The position numbers and the translations under genes were made by a program. A stretch of 64,000 bases of DNA from assembly GCF_001949145.1 (NCBI RefSeq), contig NW_019091362.1:9307024-9371023 (forward strand), read 5' to 3'. Source of the DNA: Acanthaster planci (lineage: Eukaryota; Echinodermata; Asteroidea; Valvatida; Acanthasteridae). Below, piece after piece: positions 26,201 to 38,200 of the stretch. The notes under the pieces are model-generated. The model was not told where the DNA came from. It did not search any database and saw only the letters and a list, made by a program, of their open reading frames with translations. The stretch's first letter is position 1. Every line of letters starts with the position of its first letter.

Positions 26201-29200
26201 CTAGAGACAGCAATGGATCGGTATGCCATGAAGCGTTTTATGGAGGCCAAGACAGAGTCTGCCATGCATCCCTCCCAGCACCGCTATGTCAACTACTTCA
26301 CTGGCCTCCTCACCAAGTCGATACAGGTCAATAGCGCCCCGCTCTTCCTGCATCATGTGCTGATTCATGGTGTGCCCAACTATGACATCAATGGAGGTAG
26401 GTCAGAAAGGTAGACAGAACTATATTTTTAAGAGCCAAATTATCGACATCACATGCACGAAGAACACAGTCATCATCACCTGTTCTTTGTTGATGGTTGC
26501 TGTTGTAGACATACGGTACATGTTTATGGATACCTGATTAGATCTTGACATTGTGTTGTGTATTAACCCTGTGCAGACTGGGAGGGGTCAATTTACCTTC
26601 CCCCAACAACAGATGCAGATTCTTTAAGCTACGAACGTAGGTTGCATCCGAATCTCTTGTCTAGAGCTAGGTCTAGGTCTTCACTCCATTGGAAATGCAT
26701 GGAAACACGTAGGCAATAGACCTAGCCGTAGCTCTGGAAGCCCGTTTCGGACATGGCCTTAGTATCAGGGTCATCATGCTGTTAGTTATCTTATGTGGTT
26801 TTGCCCTTGTACTGTAGTTGCTGTACAGTGTAGTTTTCTTTGAACTTGCTGTGACTTTTTTGGCCACCTGCTTGCTTTTTTTTGGTCTAGGCTGTAGACC
26901 CTTCCTGAGAGTATACCAAGGAATGCAGCCAATCTTCACATCGGGAGTTTAGTGAGTATTTTTCTACGGCGACTACGGTGTATCCAAGTTGGTGCTTGAT
27001 GTTTGCAGGGGTTTCAGAAATGTCAAAAACAAGACGATATTGTTGGTGGCCATATTGATGAAATGCTCACTTTTATGAAGAATGTACACGTACTTCTGTC
27101 AAGCAAACATTACATTTATAGTCCTTGGTCTATAAAGTACATACATGTAGTCTATTGTATAAAGTGAGTATAAATATACGTAAGGGAAAAGCAAAAGCAT
27201 TTAATGTAGACTTAACATCTCCGTGATGCAAAAATTACATCTTATGAATAGTTGTTTGTTTTTTTGTATTATGAAGACATGCTGAAGTTATTAAAGCAAA
27301 CAAAGAAATACATGTAGTTTGATGGATGACTGGTAATTGGTATTAAAGAGAAGGTAAATGCCATTTTCAAATGTCAGCTAATGGTTGTGCTTTGCACTTG
27401 CTGTAGTTCAACCAATTTCAACTGAGTCATGAGTTTTGCCGCTGGTGCTTTGTGACATTAAATTCATGCGAGTGTTTTTTTTTTTCTCTTTAGTGCTGAG
27501 TATCAACTGCCTTTGAAGTGTGATAAACAGAGTTTGTGTTTTTCTTTTGTAGGCCTTTAATGCTTACATGTACATATCTGCTATGAACCCTAGTCTACTT
27601 GTAAATGCCCTCTGCTCCCTCTGTTACAGCTCGGTGCCAGAGGGAACTAGCCGGTTTGCTGTCAGTTTAGACCAGGCTCTGCCCATCAGGGGCGACATAC
27701 TGGTCAAATGTTACCACAAGAAATTCCGCGCCACCACACGCGACGTGGTCTTCCGTTGCCAGTTCCACACAACGGCCATCATGGAATGCCGGCTTGTCTT
27801 CCAGAAGAGTGACTTGGACGATGCATGCACTGGTGAGTCATTAATCATGTCAGTTATTTTTGTCCTGTAAAATGCCGCAGCAGTAAAGCAGTGACTTATA
27901 CATACTGACTCACATGGCATCTTTTGGGGTTTTTCTCCATCAGATGCTCGGTTCCCTGACTTCACCAAGGTGGAGTTTATATTTTCCCACACGCCTGACC
28001 AACTTCATGGAAGTGACTATGTACCTGGGAACAACTTTCCAGTGGATGAAAGGAATGATCCGTTGATCCGCTGGGACTCTTACGAGAACTTTGACAAAAC
28101 CGTAGAAGGAGGAGGTAAGTTTCTTTTAGAAGATTCTCTTCGCAAGTGCCCTACGTCAGACCAGTCCCAGTTTCTAATAACACTATAGTTGTTTATCACT
28201 ATAAGTGTAGTTTATTGTAAAGTGAAAAAAATGGATGGTCTATGCTGGGCAGCTTGTGAGCTTGATAAATAACGGAAAAAGCTGATGATGTCTATTAAGT
28301 ACTTTGGTGACTAATTTAACCCCAAAAGAGTTGGGGGATGTATTCCCCTCGACTTGTTTTCCAATATTGCGGCAGTGCATTTTTTTCAGGAGCTGAGCAT
28401 GTAAGAGTTTTTGGAGTAACTCTTTCCAGTCATTGGATACTAATTTTGGGAAATTTGAACTTCCCATTTTTGTGGAGCGCCTTTTTTTCTGAGACAGGTC
28501 AGCAAAAAAATGTATACTTTTCCACTGCAGTGCTGCATGCACGCGGGCTGGCACACGTGCACATTGTAGTCTCAAACTTCAAATGACTGTAGCGACCAAA
28601 TCGTATGTCCGATTGGGTTTAACTTTCACATTTGTAATGATGACGTGTTTCTGTATATACATGCCAAGTTAAAAAAAAAAATTGAGCATGGCACAGCAGA
28701 GTTTTGGGGGGATGGAGTCTGCCCTCCACCTGGCTCTTTGAGGGTTAACCCAATGACTCTTCCTCAGTAGTTTATAATGTTTAATTTTGTTTTGATTTGT
28801 TTTGCCAGACTATACCCCTGAGGTGATTGATTTATCAGTCAGTATGAACAACAACATCCCCCATAGTTCAGCTCCTGACGGCAGCCTGTATGCCGAAGTC
28901 CAGAAGACACCCAGTCCCATACAGCAAGAAAAGCTGTTCTTCACCAGCCCCAGTTCGTCTGGCCCAACTTCGCCTGTGGGATCAAACCAACTGCTGCCCG
29001 TGATACCCAATGCCCTGGACTTTGATACCGGCCCACGCAGCTCCATGCAGACCACCCAGCTGGCTGTCTTGCGGGCAAAGATGAACGCCCAGATGGATCC
29101 TAGCTACCAGACCATCAAACGGCGGACCCCCAGCCCGCGTACTCCGACTAGTGACCCTCCGAGCCCCATCCAGCCCCCGACCCCCTCTGTTCAGTTTGCA

Positions 29201-32200
29201 AACGGGCCCCAGCAACCCAACAACGTGGAGCTGTCCAACGGACCAGAGTCTTCCAAAACTTTGGCTGCGCAGCGGAGGGAGATGAATTACAAGGAGAAGA
29301 GAGATCTTGATGATTTGTTACGGGGTATAGGAGAGGACGTACCAGCCCTTAGCAGTCCTGATAGCATTGGATCAGGAGAGGTACAGAAGTAGCCTTACTT
29401 ATTCTGTAATGATCAATCATATGATAAAACAGCAAATGAAGGAGGCCATTCCACTACTTATTAAATGTACTTTTAACCCTTAACCCTTACAACTCATTCA
29501 TGGGTGAAAATGATTGTTGGCAAGAGGCAACTGGGTGGTTTTTGCATTACACAGGTTGCTGTCTTCTGGATCATGATTTGTAGCTACGGTACTTTAGCTC
29601 AGTTATGTAGACGTTATTTTGACAAAACTGTGATAATCTGAAGAATAGAAACTAGTCCTAAGAGCCCTCAAAACAGGTCTGACTATCACACGCATTTCCC
29701 TCTACAAAAGATTTTACTGATTCCTTGCTGGATTAGCGAATGGTGCCATCTAGTCTTCTCGATGTGGTGTTTTAGAGTGAAGTGTGCAGCACCTGGTGCT
29801 TGTCTGCACTGAGGTGCATTTGACACCGAGTACATATGACCAGTTTTGTCTGAATGTGCACAAATACAATGCCTACATGTGGGCCCTGGGCACACGGTGT
29901 CAGTGTCATTTATCTCTGTCACCATGGTCACTTTTTAGGGAGGGGGGATAAATTTCATTTTCTGTAAAGTGGCAGTTAAGTTACATGACCATACTTTATT
30001 CTTCATTGTTGCTTGGTACGTTTAGGTTGGAGAGAAAAGGAAGATTGTAGATGTTCAAGCTCAGATGTCACATCTTCCTCCTCTGGAGTCGCGACATTCT
30101 CCAACCGCCAGGGTCCACCATCCCCAGAGTCACGGTGTGCAAGGAGAGCTTGAAAACCCCTATGCTGAAATTAGTGATGCAGTACCCAAACAGGACCAGT
30201 TGCACGGCCAAGTGAGAAAGCAAGATCCTCTGGAGGAGAAAATCACCCGCAGTCAGGTTGGAGAAGTTGAAAGCTCCAGAATACCTGATGTACAAGTGCA
30301 CAGGACTGCACAGTTGCATGACAACCCAACCTATGCCGTGACGAAGGAAAGTAAGCAATACACACCTGACAGTAGGCCACATGATGTTGCAGACCTTGGA
30401 CATGGCATGACCCCTGGACAGCAACTGAACACTTCTCCAGGCTACCCCTCCAGCGCCAAGCATTCAGACATTTGGCAGCCACAGCCACTCAGAGCCAAGA
30501 AGGAGCAGCTCATGTACATATACCAGGAGGATCCGACATCTCCGCTTGGACCGGCTGCATCTCCCTCCCCTGGGGATAATGCAGTCAAGCTCCCGGAAGG
30601 CAGTGATATGACCAAAACACCCACGGGCAGCAATCGAACATCGTCAGAAATCGGGGATGATGCAATGACGTGGCTTCAGCGGCAACAACAGAAGCTCAAA
30701 GAGAAACGTCTACGAGAAGAGGCTGTCACTCAGCCCACCTACCAGACCCCTAAAAGGGAACTCCCCAAGGCCCCGGAACCCAGACAAGAACCTGTCTTCG
30801 AGAAAGCCCCACAGGCTGTAGTACAGCCCCAGGTTCAGGCCCCGAGGGAGCAGATGCCTACGGACAACCTTAGCTGGCTAGAAGAGAAACAAAGGGAGTT
30901 GCAGATGAGGAGAGGACAGATGGATCCATCCCCCAAGCCTTTATTTATTGACACATCTCATCCAGGATCATCCTATGGCTCATCATTCTCCCCACCAAGG
31001 ACTGACTTCTCAGGTGATTATTGCATTTGTAGTAATGTGTCTCCCTGAATGGGCATGACTGATTATCAAATGAAGCAAGTGTGTAACCCTCCCTAATCCC
31101 GCAAATTCCATTGGGAGTTTTCAGGGGATTGTCTTTATTATTCTTAATCTTCTTCTTTTGTCCTCTTATTCTTCACAGATAGGGCTTGAAGTCCATATCA
31201 TGTTAGTGACGAAGAATGCATCCTTAATTCTTGTACAGTTCTGAATAGGGATAAGGAGTTGATATTAATAACTATCTATGATTAATGGTAGGCATATCAT
31301 TGCATTAGTACTCATCAAGATTAACGTCAGAAATTCAAAACTTGGGCTTTTTAGGGTAAGTTAAATGCGTACTTCAGAAAGTTTCACAGTGGTCAAAGAA
31401 AACTAGACATTTTTAAGGAGATGGTTGGGTTATGATTGCTATAAAATTGTAAGCAAACATCTGTCATAGAAGGTGAGCTTGTTTTCATCGAAGATGTTTA
31501 AACTGTTTGAAATGCACCTGTGCCATATTTTTACATTTGAAGCACAATATGGGACAGAGAGAACTCCTCCCCTTTTGTGTCGGTCATTGTTTGACCTGAA
31601 TTTCAGGAATTCTTTTCAGACATCAAATGGGGGATGTGTCAAGAGTCTAAGGGTATCCATAGGTGTGGACATGTAAGGGGGGCACCCCTCCATGCTGTAT
31701 CTTGCCGTGTATACATTTGTGCTATCGGGAACCAGGGACGTGAAATCTCCACTTTTTAGCGTATTTCCACTTTTTTGTTGAAAAAGCCGAATTTGATTTT
31801 CTGCTTTTTTGCTATCGACAGGCCAGATTTTCTCATTTTTGTTCCTGTTGCAAGTGCCGATTTTTCTGGTTTTTTTTTTTCTTTTCCTATCATACATGAT
31901 AGCGAGGCCAAACTTTGCATGGGGATCTGACACCAAACAGTACCTGAGTGCCGTAATGCACATGATTGAATCTACTGTACATGTACACTGTACGTGCACG
32001 CACATGTCCCATACGTGAATACAGTGTATACTAATCTGTGTGAGCATATATTCGGCGCGGAGCAAGCCTTGTGTGTAAACAGCATCCTCAGACCATCCGG
32101 TCATTGTGCTGTGATTGGCTGTCACAGAAATATCAATATTCATGTACGTGTCAGTAGTGACTAACAACCTCCACTATAACTTGTGGTAGCATACATTTCA

Positions 32201-35200
32201 TTGTTAATTTGCGGCTTGTAGTAAGATAAGTACATTTTTGCTTTTGCTTATAGAGGGCTTAATGACAACTGGTGCGGGGCGCACAAAGTTCTTCTTGTGT
32301 CACGCATTCTTGTGCGGTTTTGCTTCGTTTTGTACGGGCTTTCAAACAATTTTGGGACATAAACCTCATCAAAATGTCAGTGCACACATACATGTATGTA
32401 CAATTGTCCTAAGAGGTTCTGACTTGGATACAGCCTTTGATAAGACTCATCCTCAAGTTATGAATCTGCGGAAATCGACGTGAATGGAATGCACCGTAGA
32501 TGTGACTGGCAGGCAACACGGTCCGCACCCGGAAAATCCAAAAGCCTGGACAAGCAGTGTACGTGTGCGACGCGATATGTATTCTTTCAAGAACTGAAAT
32601 TTTGCTCGGATCAGATGGAAAGAGGGCCAACTCACTCTACAAACCTCGATATTTACAATTTCAGTATGCCTATTACTAGTTTATTTGGAAAGAGTTCCAT
32701 ATACAGACAACACTTCGTGCCTCTGCACAAACCCACCGGATATGAGACTTCTGAAAAAAGTTCTCTTATTAAATGCTTCAGATTTTTCTCAGCTATTTTT
32801 TTCATTTTTAGGATAAGTTTTCACTTTCTGTTGGCTGTTATAATATTTCAAGGGAAAATTAGTTTTGTCCATATATGTAACACTTTCCATGCATTTTAAC
32901 CTCTTCAGGAATTTCAGACAAATATGAAGAAAAAATAAATTAGAAATATGTATAGGCTAAATTCCAAGAAAAAAAATAGATCAATTTTGCACCAGGAGGC
33001 TGTAAAATGCATAAATGCATCACAGACCATCTGCATTTCAAAAATTTCCCACGCTGTATATGTTTCGCGCTTGTGATTTCATCTATTTTCAGCTAAATGA
33101 ATTTCTTTTATTTTCCACTCACACCCCAGATAGAACATGGCGCACTTTGTTACACTTCAAAGTTTGTATAGTAGTTGTTGTACACTATTATTTATTACTA
33201 TTGCTGTACTGTTACCAAGTTGTATTTGCACTGTGTGAAGGTGTTAGCACCAGCAGTGCTGCCAACGGCCCATTGCCTCGACCTCAGTTAACAGACCTGG
33301 AGAAGTCTACCAACGAGCAGTTCTCACCCAAAGCTACTGCAGATCCTGGCCCCCTCACACCGCCCAACACCTACGAGCATGACAGCGGCCCACACGCCGA
33401 GGCATGGCAGGCGCACCGACGACCTCTCAACAGACAGACCTCAGATATAACCTATGACCGGGAGCAGCAGGTTGTCGTCAGGCAGCGCCTGGATATGGAG
33501 CGCGCTCCGCAGGCTCCGACGCACGGTGTAACGTCACTACCACCAGCAGGACCACACTCAACTACTCCCAAGGACAGTGCTGGGTAAGACTGGGGTTCCA
33601 TAGTACCCGTGACCACTGCAGTGTAGATGTTTTGTCAGTTGAGGTCCATTTTGAGAGTGGTCTGTCATTTTTAGGGGCGGTGCTTAGGGATACCTACCTC
33701 TTCCCATTTTGCCACTACTTCTTGTTAAATGACAGGCAATTCTAATGCAACAGTGACATTTTTTATCCTTGAACTTCCTTTCCATGTTGCTCTAAATATC
33801 TTGCACTATCACAGTAATAGATAGCAGTGGCTGTTACAAGAACAAGCCCTTTTAAGTTTCAAGAGCAGTTGGAGAAAAGCGACCCTGAAATCACGAGGTT
33901 GAAAGTTTACATGCTGACATTGGTGTCCATGTACATGTACAATGTACATGTATTAGTTTAATCACTTGGACAGCATTGGTTTTATTTGTCATTTGTGTTT
34001 AGTACGTGTACTGGTACATGCAGATTGCTCAATGATTTGTATCTTAAGACGAGTATTGCTTCTCAAGGTATCTCTCTATGAACTTGCTTTTTCAAATGTT
34101 GTTCTTCAGTCATTTATAAATCAAGTCACTTCTAGCACACTTCGTTCTATGATTGATTTTTCTATCATTTTTATATTGATTGTAAATCTATTTCTCGTGG
34201 TCGTTTACCTCTTCATTGCATGCCTGTATTGAGTTCAAACTGATTCCAGGGTCACAAATTTTAGAATTATTACATTTACATGTGCGCTGGAGCAGTTATG
34301 TATTGCAGTGGTAGCATGCTGCTACATGTATGTTCATTTGCACTCTCTGAGTTGTTAGCATGTGATTTTGCATGTTGGACAAGTACATGTACCCAAAGTC
34401 CTTGTCTATCTTTCTTTGTATATCAAGTGATTGTTAACGTCCTACAGGTTGCTGTTTGCTCAGCTGGGATCTGATCACATAGAAACAAATCTGATTTACT
34501 TGAATATGATTCTTTGAATCCACTTTGCGGTGAAAGTCTTTACAAATGCATTTCATCGCATTTCTATTAAACCACTACATGTACCTTTCATTTCCCAACT
34601 TCACTAAATTTACAAGTTTGAAACTAAAGTTGTTCACTGTGAGATTGGAGAAGTTTTTTTGGGGGGGGGGGCAAAATGCTTTACCGATCACAATTAACAA
34701 GATATATTTCTGATTAGTACTCCGATCACTCTCCCCGATAATATCACCTTGGTGCCCTACATTTATTTTTCATCCTTTCTGTTTAACAATGACACTGATG
34801 AAGCATTTTAAAAGTCCTAGATCTATCTCTGTCTAATTCTGTTTTTCATGGTGTATACCGGTACAATGCATGTTTACTGATCGTGTGCGTGTCCGTCCAT
34901 CCTTTCTTTTTGTTTTCCATATCTCTATTCATCATCTTGTTGGAATGACCTGCATGCCATCCTCTGCATCCCCAACAATCAGCAGATTTGTCAATCACTC
35001 TCCAACTCCATTCTCTGGGTCCCGCAACGACCGGACACGGGATGAGACCCAGAATATGTCGCACCCCGCTCTCACTGGCCCAGCTGAGTCCTCCCCTGGC
35101 CTGTCACGGGACTCGGGCTATGCTTCCTCCCTCTCCTCCACTGTGACTGGAACTGACCCGGTCAAGTCTGCCAGTGTCACGAGAGTCATCATTGACTCCG

Positions 35201-38200
35201 ATGGGAGCGAAACCACCACAACCACCTCGACGCAGACCCGAAAGAAGACCATTCAGGTCTTCCCACAAACAGCAGGATTTGACGTGAAGCAGCTCCCTGT
35301 TTTATTTATGCAAGAGATTAGGAAGGACGAAAGTGGGGGTTTGCAGAGCCGACTGCTGGGGCTCATGAAGGAAAAAGGTGTCGGGGGGAGTCCCACCTTA
35401 AAGCGAAAGCCAGTGTCTGAGACTTGCGGGCATGAGACCAGTTATAGAAAACCAGTTGTGGGTCAAACCATGCTGCCAGTGGGGAAGGGAAACTCCCAAA
35501 TGGAAGGGGGAGGATTACTTAAAACTGTGCTGAAGGAGTCACAATCTCCTGCTGCTTCACATGTGCTACCATCCCACAATCCATCTCAAACTATACCAAT
35601 AGTAGAAATCACCCCAATCACTTCAGCCGTCGCTTCTTCATCTGTGCGATCATCTTCTATTCAATCCATCCCAAATCACCCTTCTCAGTCACCGCGAATG
35701 TCCCGTTATCATTCCATTCCAAGAAGCCAAAAGTCAAACCGACATCCCAGGTCAGTAGACGACTCCCGTTTGAACCAATCTGCCCCCATGCATGACTTGG
35801 CTCAGCATTCAAACACTTTCAGAGTGTCTTCGCAGAAACAAAAGTCAACCAAGTCAACCCAAAGTCAGGTGCGATCTCAGTCACTCCCGAGGAACCAAAT
35901 GTTCAAGAGGACCCTACACAGTAGCTTCCAAGACAAAAACCTTTCTAACACGCATCAAACCAAGACCTCAATGCCCCCTGGTGTGCCACACTTCACTTCT
36001 CCTATTTTGGCTCCTGAATCCGATGCACAGCTTGGCAGAACTGTCACCCCTTTTGGTGGTCCATTTTACCACTCTCTGCCAAGAGATGGACCTCTGCACT
36101 GTTCTCGTAGGCGCAGTCACAAGCAAGATTCAAATTCTGCTTCTCATGCAAAATTGACCTTTGATAGGGTAAAGACCACCCCCTCTGAATTTGGCTCATG
36201 TCAGCCATCACAGAAACTTGCTATTCATGGGTCTCTGCCAAGGAGTGTAAGATTTACTCATGATCACCTCCCCAATACAGGGCTACGTTCAATCTCAACC
36301 ACTGGATTTCCAAACTTTGCATCCTCAACACCTCAGCCAAAATATGCCCAATATCCTGATCCCAACTCTAAAGTTGAGCATAGAAAGCAGTGTGTTCAAG
36401 TTTCAAATGGGGATATCACACTTGAAGCAGACCCTGCACCATTTAGAGATGACACCCACCTTGTCCAAACTGCCCCTTCCTACAACTGGGTCATGGACCG
36501 CATTCAGACACTTCGGCACACCTCCCTTAACAGGCCAAATTTTTTGTCAAGTGGCAAAGAAAAATTAGACAGCGAATGGGTAACTGGTGTAAAATCTGGA
36601 TCGATCAGCAATGAGCAGCCTTTAGATTTACATGTAAGGCAGTCCAGTAGAAATGCTGGAAGTTTTGAAAGGCAAGGAGTTGCTGAAAGGGTACGTGGTC
36701 GTCCTTTTGATAGATACTGGCATAAGCTGGAGGGAGGGAGTGGCAGTCAGAGTCAGGATGTATGGCTAAGAAGGGAAGACTATGATGCTGACCAGAGGGA
36801 GCCCCGAGCACTGTCTGCTGACAGGTTAGGAACACGCAGCTCCATCAGTCAACAGAGAGCTGTTCCAAGACAGACGCACAGTGGACATCCAGTGGGAAGC
36901 CACAACGTGGGTACCGTCCCTACGCAGCACCTACATGCACAATCCAGACAAACTAACCATAGCCCCACCCTGTCTAATGCTAAACCTTCTAGTGATGTAA
37001 CACCGAGGGTGATGGAGGGTGTATCCATGGGCCAAACTAATCCCAATGGTAACATTAACCTAATGGCCGGCCTGGAGGATGCCATTCGCATGCTGTCGGA
37101 AGTTACTCACCTCCAAAGCAGAGACCCTGCAACAGCCAGGCCTTGGACCCTTAGACATAACACGCATGTGGCTGATGTGCACAGAGTTGGTGATCTAACT
37201 GGCCCTTTGAGGCAGATTAACCCAGTTAACGGGTGGATTGGCACCAATGCTAAATACCAGTCCAATACACAACGCAGGCAACAAGCACCCCTACAGAACG
37301 CCTCTGGACCTGTCCGTGATGCTTACAAGGTAGACCTGCATATTGATGAGTCTAACATGGAGGATGCACTCAACCATGAGGGAAGAGTAGCTAACAGGAT
37401 TGCTGGTGAGTACTTGATTTTGAAAACTTCTGTCATTCAGTACCGGGTAAGTCTTGCTCGGCCAATAAGAAATTTGTAACTGATACGGTGGTTGTCTTGT
37501 CTGTGGTACATGTATCTCATAGAAAGCATAATCTAATTGATTTAATAATTAATCGTAATTTTTTTTGTGTCCCTAAAAGTCTGCTTTATTTGCACTGTGT
37601 AAAGCAAAGTGTAAAGCTGCCTATGCCGTGAGACTTCTGCAAAGGGAGAACTCAGTGATGTTTGTAAATATGTTTCACATTGAATTTAAAATTATAAGCA
37701 GTTGATAGTGTTTTGCTGTTACACAACACAACTGTTGGGCTGTGATTAAAGTAAACCCTTCGCTTATTACAGAATCTCATTCAACCTTTCAGATATCACA
37801 AGTAAGCAGAGCGATCAGCCCAAGAGTCAGCCTCCTACTGGACCTCGAGTCAAACCTGCCAAAGTCAAGCAAGTGACGAGGCGTACCCCGTATCAGTCTG
37901 GCTATGACTCTGACTCGGCAATTAATCAGTATTATGATCCACCCAGCAATAGAGTTGGACGGGAATCCCCGGAACGATGGCTGCACAATCCAGGTGGTCT
38001 ACCTGATCATGTAAGTCAGATGTGCAGTATATTCCTATTGACCAGCAGTTAGGGCACCAGTTCAGATCAGCTTTGGTAATTGTGAGGCATGTGCTTGTGG
38101 GAAAGCACTGAAAACCAAAAGCCATTTAACCAATTCATGCTGGAGGGGGACATATACAGTGTAAACACATGATGATTTTCTGCTACGTAAAACAAGGATT

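Larger units (their letters stand above)
24516..27629 (+). other. Introns within the phosphatase/C2 region
   Basis: Five introns of 437-678 bases between the exons from 24953 to 27630. The only recognised structure is an 18-bp-arm inverted repeat at 26663-26735. Confidence 0.5.

Noticed and set aside
26945-26950. Donor gtttag at the end of the first C2 exon
   Set aside because: The gtgagt at 26952 is a better donor and gives the conserved Tyr after TSGV with correct phase.
29474-29490. Possible left end of a third TTAA MITE
   Set aside because: No complementary right end with TTAA was found nearby.
31616-32167. A 183-aa minus-strand open frame
   Set aside because: No domain, Cys/His/Thr-rich and crossing T-rich intron repeats.
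34870-34982. Start codon at 34870 giving a separate 869-aa protein
   Set aside because: The first part translates the pyrimidine-rich splice acceptor region; the frame matches the spliced tensin frame exactly. A start inside the exon for a short isoform cannot be excluded but has no support.
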